Shown here: piece after piece, positions 1 to 7,515 of the stretch
How positions within the stretch are numbered: the stretch's first letter is position 1
How the letters are laid out: each line of letters starts with the position of its first letter
Assembly (NCBI GenBank): GCA_009779045.1
Contig: WREZ01000052.1
Location: 1 to 7,874, forward strand
Length of the DNA: 7,874 nt
From: Candidatus Bathycorpusculum sp.
Lineage (GTDB): Archaea; Thermoproteota; Bathyarchaeia; Bathyarchaeales; Bathycorpusculaceae
Direction of reading: 5' to 3'
Program-made: the position numbers and the translations under genes
The notes under the pieces: model-generated
Told to the model about the DNA's origin: nothing
Database searches by the model: none
Seen by the model: the letters and a program-made list of their open reading frames with translations, nothing else

Positions 1-22
1 AAACATGTAAAATTGAGCAGAT

Positions 23-33
23 AAGTAAAAAAG
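23..33 (-). terminator. possible T-run terminator after atpK
   Basis: On the minus strand a CTCTTTTTTAC run (six T at 32-27) lies about 87 bases beyond the atpK stop. Archaeal RNA polymerase can stop at such T-runs without a hairpin. Evidence is the T-run alone, and no other gene is visible in 1-90. Confidence 0.35.
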
Positions 34-90
34 AGATGCACTAGTTTGTTATGACCAGTGTACTTTTAGGGACTTTTATTTTTATTGTTA

Positions 91-155
91 CAATTTGAGC
101 CAGAGCAAAATGCCCATATTATCCTGGCAATTTGAGCCAGAGCAAAATGCCCATA
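91..155. repeat. 28-bp perfect direct repeat, period 37, at the 3' end of atpK
   Basis: Positions 91-118 and 128-155 are identical over 28 bases and separated by 9 bases. The upstream copy (in gene direction) is inside atpK and encodes MGILLWLKL. The downstream copy lies beyond the stop and would encode the same nine residues followed directly by TAA. This looks like a tandem duplication with a 9-base filler. The period is not a multiple of three, so the second copy is not an in-frame extension of the gene. Confidence 0.9.
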
Positions 156-481
156 ATCAAACCGTAAATTGCCAGTGCTTCAGCCAAGGCGACAATTAGG
201 AAGCTTTTAAAGAAAGTGTCTGGCTTTTCAGCTAGTGCGCTGATTGCAGCGGTGCCTGCAGAAGATATAGCCATACCGGCGCCTAATGCGGGTAAACCGA
301 TAGCTAAAGCGGCTGCAAAGGCAATTGCAACTGTGTCATAATTACCCGCAATGCCTTCTGCAGTGGGGGTGTGGTCAGTGACTGCGTTTTGAACTGTATC
401 AACGGTTAATGCACTTGCTATACCCATTATAGGTAAGAGTACCAAAGGCAATAGCACAAACAATAGTATTTTACGATTCAA
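119..481 (-). CDS. atpK: A-type ATP synthase subunit K (proteolipid, rotor c-ring)
   Basis: This is the membrane rotor-ring subunit, which carries ions across the membrane and turns the central stalk. The frame is open from a TTG at 493 (124 residues), but an AGGAG abuts that TTG. I prefer the TTG at 481 (120 residues), which follows the extended Shine-Dalgarno-like stretch and begins a textbook signal peptide: NRK, then a hydrophobic core, then a likely cut after ASA (residue 28 or 29 of the long form). The mature part is a single hairpin. Helix 1 spans about residues 54-87 of the long form and is Gly/Ala rich; the loop is AEKPD; helix 2 spans about 95-121. The ion-binding carboxylate is Glu105 (Glu101 from my start) in ALAEALAIYGL. 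Neither a helix 1 Gln nor a Ser/Thr after the Glu is present, which argues for H+. The C-terminus is altered by a short duplication. The gene lies 137 bases after atpD, probably with its own promoter. Identity is firm; the start is uncertain. Confidence 0.93.
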   Translation of the reverse strand: MNRKILLFVLLPLVLLPIMGIASALTVDTVQNAVTDHTPTAEGIAGNYDTVAIAFAAALAIGLPALGAGMAISSAGTAAISALAEKPDTFFKSFLIVALAEALAIYGLIMGILLWLKLPG

Positions 482-487
482 GTTTGA

Positions 488-498
488 GGTCAACTCCT
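488..498 (-). promoter_or_regulatory. extended Shine-Dalgarno-like site deciding the atpK start
   Basis: The minus strand reads AGGAGTTGACC, 9 of 11 matches to the full anti-16S-complementary AGGAGGTGATC. It overlaps the TTG at 493, which is too close for that codon to be the start, and leaves six bases before the next in-frame TTG at 481. From AGGAG alone the distance to that TTG is 12 bases, somewhat long, so the assignment is a judgement. Confidence 0.5.
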
Positions 499-527
499 AA
501 TTTTTTCATCACAATGTCAGCTATTAA

Positions 528-545
528 CCTTTTTATTTTAATGCT
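528..545 (-). promoter_or_regulatory. candidate promoter for atpK (TATA-like)
   Basis: The minus strand reads CATTAAAATAAAAAGG just downstream of T-runs that probably end the atpD message. A TATA-like element centred near 537 would start transcription near 510, giving a leader of roughly 17-30 bases before the candidate atpK start codons. A separate promoter would fit the higher copy number of K in the complex. The match to a TATA box is only fair in this AT-rich gap. Confidence 0.3.
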
Positions 546-558
546 GAAATTAAAGCAT

Positions 559-592
559 AAAAAAGGAACAAAACAAACATTTTAACAAAAAA
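559..592 (-). terminator. T-rich terminator after atpD
   Basis: On the minus strand two runs of six T (592-587 and 564-559) with further TTT/TTTT blocks between them lie about 40-70 bases after the atpD stop. This is the form of an intrinsic archaeal terminator. It may be partial, letting some transcripts continue into atpK. No hairpin is evident. Confidence 0.45.
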
Positions 593-630
593 CCAGATGT
601 ATCAAAACATGACTATAAACAAAGCATTAG

Positions 631-1278
631 CTAAAAAAAACTATTTGTTTGTTGTCTAGCTTCAAGCATGCTTTTAATTCGTTTAGTCCTTATAAATTCT
701 TCACGTTCTTTTTCTTCCAAAACAAGCTCTATCCATTTTACAGTATCATGATATTTGGGCAAGAGAACATATTTTAACGCGTTAACGCGGCGTTGAGTCT
801 TATTGACAGCATTTGCAAGTTGAAAAGTAGTACCTTCAACTCTTGCTAACTCACCAATCAATTCAAGCACTCCTTTAAACTGTTTAAAGGCCATATCTAA
901 ATTAGAACTAGTATTTGCAAAGCCATAGTCAGGCTTTGTATCCCCTGCACCTTGAAACTTTACAATAGGAACCGTAACACCCATTATACTGCGAGCATCT
1001 ACCAAATAGTTAATTTTAGCCGAAGAACCTAACACAGCATTTGAAATAGACTCAGAACCCTGAGCAAGGTTTGCTTCTCGAAGACTCTGATAAGCAACCA
1101 GTAACGCCTCCGTTAAAACAGCACGCTTATGCTCCGCTTCAGAAAGACTATTTCGCAACTCACGCAACAAAATATCACGCTTATACTCCAAAACCTCCCG
1201 CCCTTTCTCCGCTAGCTTTAAAGTTTTTTTTGTTTGAATCAAGCTGATTCTTGTTGGGCTAATATTTTCAATTGGCAT
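631..1278 (-). CDS. atpD: A-type ATP synthase subunit D (central stalk)
   Basis: Subunit D is the coiled-coil shaft that rotates inside the A3B3 head and couples it, with F, to the membrane ring. The 215-residue length is normal for the family. The N-terminal helix starts with PTRISLIQTKKTLKLAEKG (residues 8-26) and continues through the conserved KRDILLREL to about residue 72. A middle segment (about 73-125) is variable. The C-terminal helix from about 126 to 205 contains the family motif TQRRVNAL (161-168) and a charged end, EEKEREEFIRTKRIK. The ATG at 1278 is the natural start: it places the conserved PTR motif at residue 8, as in relatives, and lies 13 bases after the atpB stop with only a weak AGGT element ahead. 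It is the last gene of the tight F-E-A-B-D cluster. Its coding strand is G/T rich, unlike atpB next to it. Confidence 0.97.
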   Translation of the reverse strand: MPIENISPTRISLIQTKKTLKLAEKGREVLEYKRDILLRELRNSLSEAEHKRAVLTEALLVAYQSLREANLAQGSESISNAVLGSSAKINYLVDARSIMGVTVPIVKFQGAGDTKPDYGFANTSSNLDMAFKQFKGVLELIGELARVEGTTFQLANAVNKTQRRVNALKYVLLPKYHDTVKWIELVLEEKEREEFIRTKRIKSMLEARQQTNSFF

Positions 1279-1291
1279 GAAACTTTGTTAC

Positions 1292-2680
1292 CTACGTAGG
1301 TTTTTTGTAATATTTCGCAATATATTCAGGTTTAATAGCAGTTAATTCTTCAGTAGACAGAAGCGAAAGGGCATCCCAGGCTATTTGCAGTGTTTCTTCA
1401 ATTGAACGGTTTTCAGTTAGACCTTGTTTGATTAAGTGTTTTTCAAAGTATTCTCCAAAACGCAGATAATCCCGATCTCTACTTCCTAAACCTTCTTCAC
1501 CAATGATAGTAACTAGGGATTTAGCAGCGTTATATTGTGCATATGCAGCATACAGTTGACTTGAAACGTTATCATGATCTTCTCGGGTGAGGTCTTTGCC
1601 GATGCCGTCTTTCATTAATCTAGAGAGGCTTGTTGTGATGTTAAGCGGTGGATAAATGCCTTGTTTTTCTAATGCTCGTGAGAGGACAACTTGGCCTTCT
1701 GTGATATAACCTGTTAAGTCAGGAATTGGATGGGTGATATCATCGTTTGGCATAGTTAATATTGGCATTTGGGTGATGGAGCCTTTCTTTCCGTGAATTC
1801 TACCGGCGCGTTCATAGAGGCTTGCAAGGTCGCTGTACATGTATCCGGGGTAGCCTTTTCTGCTAGGTACTTCTTCCATGGAAGAGCTGACTTCGCGGAG
1901 AGCTTCACAATAGTTAGTCATATCGGTCATAACTACTAGAACGTGTCGGTCTTGTTCATATGCTAAGTATTCTGATAGAGTTAGACCGGCTCTTGGGGTG
2001 ATAATGCGTTCAACTGGGGGGTCGTCTGCTAAGTTGAGAAACATGGCAACATTTTTTATGGTTCCGGTTTCTTCAAAGCTTTTCTTAAAGAATGCGGCTT
2101 CATTGTTTTTTAGGCCCATAGCTATAAAGATGATGTTAAAGTCTTCGCCTGTTCGGATTTTAGCTTGTCTTACTATTTGAGCTGCAAGCTCATTATGGGA
2201 TAAACCTGGGCCGCTGAAGACTGGGAGTTTTTGTCCTCTTACAAGGCTGGTTAGACAGTCAATTCCTGATATGCCGGTTTGTATGAATTCTCTTGGGTAT
2301 TCTCTGGAGATAGGGTTTAAGGGGTCTCCGTTGATATCGCGTTTTTCATCTACAAAAAAGCAGGGATGCCCATCTATGGGTTCGCCAAAACTGTTCATGA
2401 CCCTTCCTAGCATATCAGTTGATACTGGGATTTCTAAGGGTCGGCATAGAAATCGTGTATAGATTTCTGTGGAGGATAAGCCGTTTGTGCCTTCAAATAC
2501 TTGAACGGCTACAGCTTTTGGCATAATTTGAATGACTTTGCCTAAACGTATTTCGCCTGTTTGAGTTTTAATGTATGCAAGTTCATCATAACCAACGTTT
2601 TGTACGTTTTCTATGATAATTATTGGGCCTGAAATTGAAGCTACGCCTTTATATTCTAAACCTGATGATGATGTTACCAT
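1292..2680 (-). CDS. atpB: A-type ATP synthase subunit B (non-catalytic head subunit)
   Basis: Subunit B alternates with A in the A3B3 hexamer and supplies residues that complete the catalytic sites. At 462 residues it has the usual length. In order: an N-terminal beta barrel (about 8-80), the nucleotide-fold domain (about 90-360) and a C-terminal helical domain. As expected for B, the P-loop position is degenerate: [12 protein letters not shown] (155-166), with no GKT. Here Pro158 and Ser161 occupy the positions usually written Ser and Pro (GSGLPHN), a small reciprocal change. The ATP synthase signature [12 protein letters not shown] (344-355) is intact, and Arg354 is the likely arginine finger. 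The ATG at 2680 lies five bases after the atpA stop; the GAGGT of the last atpA codons sits seven bases ahead of it, suggesting coupled translation. Codon use is A/C rich on the coding strand. Confidence 0.98.
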   Translation of the reverse strand: MVTSSSGLEYKGVASISGPIIIIENVQNVGYDELAYIKTQTGEIRLGKVIQIMPKAVAVQVFEGTNGLSSTEIYTRFLCRPLEIPVSTDMLGRVMNSFGEPIDGHPCFFVDEKRDINGDPLNPISREYPREFIQTGISGIDCLTSLVRGQKLPVFSGPGLSHNELAAQIVRQAKIRTGEDFNIIFIAMGLKNNEAAFFKKSFEETGTIKNVAMFLNLADDPPVERIITPRAGLTLSEYLAYEQDRHVLVVMTDMTNYCEALREVSSSMEEVPSRKGYPGYMYSDLASLYERAGRIHGKKGSITQMPILTMPNDDITHPIPDLTGYITEGQVVLSRALEKQGIYPPLNITTSLSRLMKDGIGKDLTREDHDNVSSQLYAAYAQYNAAKSLVTIIGEEGLGSRDRDYLRFGEYFEKHLIKQGLTENRSIEETLQIAWDALSLLSTEELTAIKPEYIAKYYKKPT

Positions 2681-2685
2681 TATAA

Positions 2686-4452
2686 TTACCTCATATTTGT
2701 CTCCAATGTTTCAAAATGTTCTCGCATTCGTTTATCTAACTCGTCAATCATAGACAAGTTGTCATTTGTTATACCGGTTTTTATACGCATAATTTCCTCA
2801 ATAACAGGTAAAGCGGTTATTTTAGTAATAGGTAACCCTTTGCTGATAACATTGTCTGCTAAATGATGGAAGTCTAGAACTATTTTTAGCATTTTGAACT
2901 GTTTTTTAGGGCAACAGTAAGTGTCAATAGCATTTAGTGCGTTTTGTTGCAGTATTGCAACGCGGATAATTCTTGCAGTTTCTAAAATTAGCCGTTGTTT
3001 ACCAGGTAAAGCTTCTGGGCCTACTAGTTTGACAATGTTTTTTAATTCATCTTCAGTCTCTAAAATGCGCATAGCTTCTTCACGGTAAGTAGCCCATTCT
3101 TTGTCAACATTTTGATGCCACCAGTCCGCAAGTTCTCCAACATAGCCACTGTAACTATCCATCCAGTTAATAGACGGATAGTGGCGTGCATTAGCTAGTT
3201 CTGAGTCTAATGCCCAAAAAACGCTAGTAAATCGTTTTGTGTGTTGAGTTACAGGTTCAGAAAAATCTCCACCCGGTGGAGAAACAGCGCCAACAGCACA
3301 AATAGAGCCAACGCGTTTATCAGAACCTAATGCTTCAACCACGCCGGTGCGTTCATAAAATTCGGCTAATCGTGAAGGTAAATAACTAGGAAAACCTTCT
3401 TCAGCAGGCATTTCTTCTAGTCGACCAGAAAGTTCTCTAAGAGCCTCAGCCCATCGGCTTGTGGAATCAGCCATTAAAGCGACTGCATAGCCCATGTCAC
3501 GATAATATTCTGCAAGAGCAATTCCAGTATAAATGCTAGCCTCACGGGCACTAACAGGCATGTTACTGGTATTAGCAATAAGAATAGTACGCTCCATAAG
3601 AGGATGCCCTGTAGTTGGATCAGTTAATTTTGGAAAACTATCCAACACATCAACCATTTCATTGCCACGTTCACCACAACCAACATAAATAATAACGTTA
3701 GCATCAGACCATTTTGCAAGCTGCTGTTGTGTAACAGTTTTTCCTGCACCAAACGGTCCAGGAATAGCTGCACTACCACCTTTAGCTAAGGGGAAAAAAG
3801 TGTCAATAACACGTTGACCTGTAATTAAGGGGGTAAATACTGATAAACGTCTATTGTGTGGCCGGGGAATTCTCACAGGCCATTTTTGAAGCATACAAAT
3901 GTCTGTCTTTTTACCATTTGATTCTTCTACAGTAACAATTACATCAATTACAGTATAGTCACCTTTGGGTACAACATTTGTTATAGTACCTGAAACGTTG
4001 TAGGGAACAAGAATTAAGTGTTCAACAAGAGCCGTTTCTTGAACAGTTCCAACAACATCACCGTTTGAAACGGTATCACCAATTTTTACTTTAGGTATAA
4101 AAGCCCATTTTTTCGCTCTTGAAAGAGAAGTTACATCTTTAATAGGTTTAATAAAAGCACCAGTTAAGTCTTGTAAAGTTTCAAGAGGCCTAGCTATACC
4201 ATCAAAAACACGACCTAACAAGCCAGGACCTAACTCTACAGAGAGAGGCGCCCCGGTACCTACAACTGGATCGTTTAATTTTAAGCCAGTAGTATTTTGA
4301 TAAACTTGAATAGTAGCCTTATCACCCGCTAAACGGATAACTTCACCAATTAAACCAGCTTCACCTACTTGGACAATTTCATGCATAACAATATCTGTCA
4401 TACCAATGGCTTCTATAACGGGTCCTGCAACTCTACAGACTTTACCTACCAT
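2686..4452 (-). CDS. atpA: A-type ATP synthase subunit A (catalytic)
   Basis: Subunit A makes or hydrolyses ATP at the A/B interfaces on the cytoplasmic side of the membrane. The 588 residues match the family. They contain an N-terminal barrel (about 1-75), the A-type insert or bulge domain (about 110-190), the nucleotide domain and a C-terminal helical domain (about 440-588). The Walker A motif is GPFGAGKT (232-239) with Lys238 and Thr239; the catalytic glutamate is Glu261 in GCGERGNE. Walker B is around [17 protein letters not shown] (324-340), and the signature [10 protein letters not shown] (426-435) is complete. The position before the P-loop GKT is Ala236, where archaeal A subunits usually have Ser. 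The ATG at 4452 is three bases after the atpE stop, with a GGCGGT Shine-Dalgarno-like site seven bases ahead, inside atpE. No disruption is seen. Confidence 0.99.
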   Translation of the reverse strand: MVGKVCRVAGPVIEAIGMTDIVMHEIVQVGEAGLIGEVIRLAGDKATIQVYQNTTGLKLNDPVVGTGAPLSVELGPGLLGRVFDGIARPLETLQDLTGAFIKPIKDVTSLSRAKKWAFIPKVKIGDTVSNGDVVGTVQETALVEHLILVPYNVSGTITNVVPKGDYTVIDVIVTVEESNGKKTDICMLQKWPVRIPRPHNRRLSVFTPLITGQRVIDTFFPLAKGGSAAIPGPFGAGKTVTQQQLAKWSDANVIIYVGCGERGNEMVDVLDSFPKLTDPTTGHPLMERTILIANTSNMPVSAREASIYTGIALAEYYRDMGYAVALMADSTSRWAEALRELSGRLEEMPAEEGFPSYLPSRLAEFYERTGVVEALGSDKRVGSICAVGAVSPPGGDFSEPVTQHTKRFTSVFWALDSELANARHYPSINWMDSYSGYVGELADWWHQNVDKEWATYREEAMRILETEDELKNIVKLVGPEALPGKQRLILETARIIRVAILQQNALNAIDTYCCPKKQFKMLKIVLDFHHLADNVISKGLPITKITALPVIEEIMRIKTGITNDNLSMIDELDKRMREHFETLETNMR

Positions 4453-4455
4453 AAT

Positions 4456-5076
4456 TTAAACCGCCCCAAACATTTTTTTTGCTACTTCAACACGTAAAGT
4501 GGGCTTAATCTCCTGCAACTTATAATCTAAAGTAGCATCCAAAACAATTTTACCATCAAATGTGTGAATTTTACAGCCGCCAATATAATTTTCAATTTTA
4601 TCAGATAATCGCAGATCCAACTGTAGTTTTGCAGACAAAGTCGCTAACGCATGTTGAGTTAACCATTTATGATCTTTAGCATTTACCTGCAGAACCAAAC
4701 TTTTTTGACCAAGCCTTACAGCGGCAGCTTCTATGATTTTGAAGAGATAATCAGTATATTTCTCACTCTCAACAAAGTCTTTGAGCTTAACAAAAGCCTT
4801 TTCAAATGCGTCATCAACAGAACCGTCTTTAGCTTGAAGTACGCTATTACGCATATCTACTTCAGTTACAGAGGCAATTTTTCGTGTTTCAGAGACAACT
4901 TTTGCGTTTGCTTGGTGGATTATTTCTTGACGAATTTGATCCGCTTTCTCAGTAGCTGTAAGCAAAAATTCTTTTGCAGTATTTTCAGCTTCTAAGAGCA
5001 CAGTTTCTGCTTCCTTTTCGGCAGCACCAATTACCTCAGTTGCAATTGCCGAAACACTATTTTTGACATCCAACAT
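4456..5076 (-). CDS. atpE: A-type ATP synthase subunit E (peripheral stalk)
   Basis: Subunit E forms the stator stalk that holds the A3B3 head against rotation, normally paired with the coiled-coil subunit H. The 206 residues show the family plan. A long charged, alanine-rich N-terminal helix (about 1-85) would pair with H. A globular C-terminal domain (about 100-206) binds the top of the head. The family hallmark near the C-terminus is visible as GGCKIHTFDGKIVLDATLDY (166-185), followed by a final helix ending KKMFG. The ATG at 5076 directly follows the atpF stop (TAAATG), and a GGTGA site in the last atpF codons lies five bases before it, so translation is probably coupled. No H gene accompanies it here, although H is its obligate partner in known enzymes. 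Confidence 0.95.
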   Translation of the reverse strand: MLDVKNSVSAIATEVIGAAEKEAETVLLEAENTAKEFLLTATEKADQIRQEIIHQANAKVVSETRKIASVTEVDMRNSVLQAKDGSVDDAFEKAFVKLKDFVESEKYTDYLFKIIEAAAVRLGQKSLVLQVNAKDHKWLTQHALATLSAKLQLDLRLSDKIENYIGGCKIHTFDGKIVLDATLDYKLQEIKPTLRVEVAKKMFGAV

Positions 5077-5391
5077 TTATTCACCTTGCTGTGATGATAA
5101 TATTTTACCAATAATATCAGATAGTTGAACCCTATTTGAAGGCTTCTTACTTGAAGGTATCTCAACAATTAAAGGAGTTGTACATTCTAAACGTACTTGA
5201 TCAATTTTTTTACGAATAGACAACTCGTTTGAGAATACGTCACTAACTATTATAATAGCTATATCTGTGCGCTTGAGCGCATCGTTTAAGGCTTTCTCTG
5301 TTTCTTCTAGAGAGGATACCTCTACACCGTCAACACCTACTGAACGAAAGCCAGTAAGCATATCGTTGTCACCGATTACGTAACCTATCAT
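5077..5391 (-). CDS. atpF: A-type ATP synthase subunit F (central stalk)
   Basis: Subunit F is a small soluble Rossmann-like protein that binds subunit D in the rotating central stalk and stimulates activity. The 104 residues carry the family's start, with hydrophobic strand IGYVIGD (2-8) and then LTGFRSVGVDGVEV (12-25) containing the conserved GFR. A second strand IAIIIVSDVF (44-53) and a third PLIVEIPS (73-80) follow, then a C-terminal helix (about 88-100). The ATG at 5391 puts the MIGYVIGD strand at the N-terminus as in relatives. A GGCGAT element seven bases ahead resembles a Shine-Dalgarno site, but a TATA-like element centred near 5417 would put the transcript start almost at the gene. 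It is the first gene of the minus-strand cluster and diverges from atpI. Confidence 0.95.
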   Translation of the reverse strand: MIGYVIGDNDMLTGFRSVGVDGVEVSSLEETEKALNDALKRTDIAIIIVSDVFSNELSIRKKIDQVRLECTTPLIVEIPSSKKPSNRVQLSDIIGKILSSQQGE

Positions 5392-5452
5392 TCCATTAAT
5401 CGCCAGATATATCCTTAAATCTTAGAGTTACACCTTAGATTTTGTCATAAAA
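5392..5452. promoter_or_regulatory. divergent promoter region between atpF and atpI
   Basis: These 61 bases must start both the F-E-A-B-D and the I transcripts. A near-symmetric TATA-like element, CCTTAAAT (5413-5420; ATTTAAGG on the minus strand), sits about 26 bases before atpF and about 36 before atpI. Beside it is the perfect palindrome GATATATC (5406-5413). A related octamer, CCTTAGAT (5433-5440), lies 20 bases further along, about two helical turns. Presence of a promoter here follows from the gene arrangement; which elements act is inferred. Confidence 0.55.
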
Positions 5453-7504
5453 ATGTTGCTACCTGAAAGAATGATTTCAACATCAGTTACATGCATAAAA
5501 AAAGATGTTGAAGAAGTACTGGAAACGTTAAGTAACTTTGGCGAGTTCCACATTATTAAAGAAGCACAAGATGACGTCGACAGGTCTGAATATAGAAACA
5601 CTATTCAGAAGGTTGAAGAAGCCATCATTAATGTTGATGCTTTAATCAAACAGTTTGCCAACGAAAAAGCAGGTCTCTTAGACATATTTAAAGAGGAGCA
5701 GACAACAAAAACTGTTGTAACGGCAAGTAATTGGCAAACCCTAGCAGAGTTAACTATAGAGAAAATATCCACCGTTTTTAAAGACATTGAAGAAGTAAAA
5801 GGGGCATTAAATAATTTAGGCAAAGAAAAAGAGCAACTTGCTAACATTAAAGACAAGTTGTCCATCATGGAGACAATAAATGCAGATTTTGCATCCATGA
5901 AAGAGTTAAACTTAATTCACGTTATATTTGCAAGTGTGCCTTCAAGAAACATTGAAGGTCTACAGACTGCTCTTGCAAATAAACCCATTTATATTAGTCA
6001 TCATAAACTTGGAAAAGACTCCAATTTTATCTGTGTAGCAGCCCCTGACACACATTACACTAACGTAGACAAACTTTTAAAAACGTATCATGCTGAAACA
6101 TTTCAAATCCCCAAAGATTTACCAGACAATACAACTGATGCCATTGAAGAATTGAAAAATAAATTAAAAGATAATGCGGAAAAAGAAAAAGAGTTAACGG
6201 TTAAGTTAAATAAAATAGGGGAAGAGAATAAGAAGGATTTTGCTGTTTGGAAAGAAACTGTAGAAAACTTTTTGTTGTTGTTTAGTACAAAAGCAAAAAT
6301 TGTGCAGTCAGGTCCATATGCAACCATTAAGGGTTTTACCCCCGAGGCAAGATTTAGTGAGTTAAGTGGGGAGTTAAACAGAAAGCTTAGTGGAAAAATT
6401 ATTGTAATTAAAGATGATCCAGAAGTTGTATCTGCAGGTGAGCATAGTCATGAAATACCAGTTAAGGTAATGCCGCCTACAAAAATAAAAAATAACAGAT
6501 TTGTTAGACCTTTTGAGGAATTAACAAAGCTTTATGGGTTACCAAAATATAATGAAATAGATCCCACGCCAATTATGGCAATAACTTTTCCTATTCTTTT
6601 TGGGTTAATGTTTGGTGACCTTGGACATGGCTTACTTTTACTTATAGGTGGGTTAGCGGTGGGTATGTTGATAAAGAAAAATAAAGGTATGAAAAACCTG
6701 TGTTATATCATGGCGGCCTGTGGTTTAGCGGCTTGTGTTACAGGTGTGTTGTTTGGCGAGTTTTTTGGTAAACAGGTATTTGCGCCGTTATGGTATAGTC
6801 CCGCTGAGGACATATTTAATTTCCTAATCTTTTGCATGTACGTAGGTATAGCTCAGATAATAATTGGTATAACCTTAGAAATGGGTAATCATATTGCAAA
6901 TCGTAAAGTAGCTGATGCCTTACTTACATCTGTGCCTAAAATAGCGTTCTTTATAGGCGGTGTTTACGTAATTTATAATTATCAATTAGACTTTGCCGCT
7001 TGGCTTAGCGGACCAATACTTGCAGCTATAATCCCATTTGTCATTCTAGTTGTTGGTAAACCAATATACTTAGCTATTGCAAAACCCGTAAAAACGTCCG
7101 GTGAACATGAAGAAATGGACAGCCTAACAAATAGACTCTTTGAAGGCGGAGACTTTTTCACAAGACTCTTAGGCAACACCATATCTTACTCAAGAATTCT
7201 AGCCCTACTCATGGCACACTGGGCACTAATGTTAGTAGTCTATGAAATAGCAAACATCGTAGGCACAGCATCAATACTAACCATGATACTAAGTACCATA
7301 ATAATCATCGTTGGAAACATATTCGTACTCGCCCTAGAAGGCCTAATCGTATTCATACACACACTAAGATTACACTTCTACGAATGGTTCAGCAAATTCT
7401 ACATGGGTACAGGAACAGAATTCACACCCTTCAAAAAGAAACACACATACACCAACGTAGTCTTCGAAAACGAAAAAGACAAAGAAACAGACAAAAAACA
7501 ATAG
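5453..7504 (+). CDS. atpI: A-type ATP synthase subunit I (membrane stator, subunit a)
   Basis: Subunit I provides the ion half-channels beside the K ring and anchors the peripheral stalks. Its 683 residues are typical. The cytoplasmic half (about 1-350) begins LLPERMISTSVTCIKKDVEE, like other I subunits, and has coiled-coil stretches at about 50-75, 100-145 and 225-275. The membrane half (about 371-650) has seven or eight segments, opening with PTPIMAITFPILFGLMFGD. The essential channel arginine is Arg581 in ISYSRILALLMAHW; His589 lies eight residues on, as in eukaryotic V-ATPase a. The last helix has EGLIVFIHTLRLHFYEWFSK (629-648), with Glu629 and Arg639. A charged tail (660-683) follows. 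The ATG at 5453 gives the expected N-terminus; there is no clear Shine-Dalgarno site, fitting a short leader. The gene stands alone, opposite atpF. Codon use changes sharply after about 7000. Confidence 0.98.
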   Translation: MLLPERMISTSVTCIKKDVEEVLETLSNFGEFHIIKEAQDDVDRSEYRNTIQKVEEAIINVDALIKQFANEKAGLLDIFKEEQTTKTVVTASNWQTLAELTIEKISTVFKDIEEVKGALNNLGKEKEQLANIKDKLSIMETINADFASMKELNLIHVIFASVPSRNIEGLQTALANKPIYISHHKLGKDSNFICVAAPDTHYTNVDKLLKTYHAETFQIPKDLPDNTTDAIEELKNKLKDNAEKEKELTVKLNKIGEENKKDFAVWKETVENFLLLFSTKAKIVQSGPYATIKGFTPEARFSELSGELNRKLSGKIIVIKDDPEVVSAGEHSHEIPVKVMPPTKIKNNRFVRPFEELTKLYGLPKYNEIDPTPIMAITFPILFGLMFGDLGHGLLLLIGGLAVGMLIKKNKGMKNLCYIMAACGLAACVTGVLFGEFFGKQVFAPLWYSPAEDIFNFLIFCMYVGIAQIIIGITLEMGNHIANRKVADALLTSVPKIAFFIGGVYVIYNYQLDFAAWLSGPILAAIIPFVILVVGKPIYLAIAKPVKTSGEHEEMDSLTNRLFEGGDFFTRLLGNTISYSRILALLMAHWALMLVVYEIANIVGTASILTMILSTIIIIVGNIFVLALEGLIVFIHTLRLHFYEWFSKFYMGTGTEFTPFKKKHTYTNVVFENEKDKETDKKQ

Positions 7505-7515
7505 AGTTAACACCT

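Noticed and set aside
91..155. Direct repeat as a CRISPR fragment or attachment site
   Set aside because: There are only two copies with a 9-base gap, one copy is coding sequence of atpK, and there is no tRNA, integrase or element nearby. A local duplication explains it.
774..789. Overlapping 12-bp palindromes (TTAACGCG twice in tandem)
   Set aside because: It lies in atpD and encodes RVNAL of the conserved RRVNAL motif, so protein constraint plus chance explains it; no regulatory position.
1998..2462. Short plus-strand open frames antisense to atpB
   Set aside because: They mirror the conserved atpB reading frame, have no ribosome site or promoter and resemble no family.
4669..4995. 108-residue plus-strand open frame inside atpE
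   Set aside because: It is antisense to a well-conserved subunit, has low-complexity Phe/Leu-rich content and no recognisable motif or start signal; it is a shadow of atpE.
5605..7182. Three minus-strand open frames inside atpI
   Set aside because: They are antisense to atpI coding sequence, Ser/Leu/Phe rich without motifs, as expected of complement frames.
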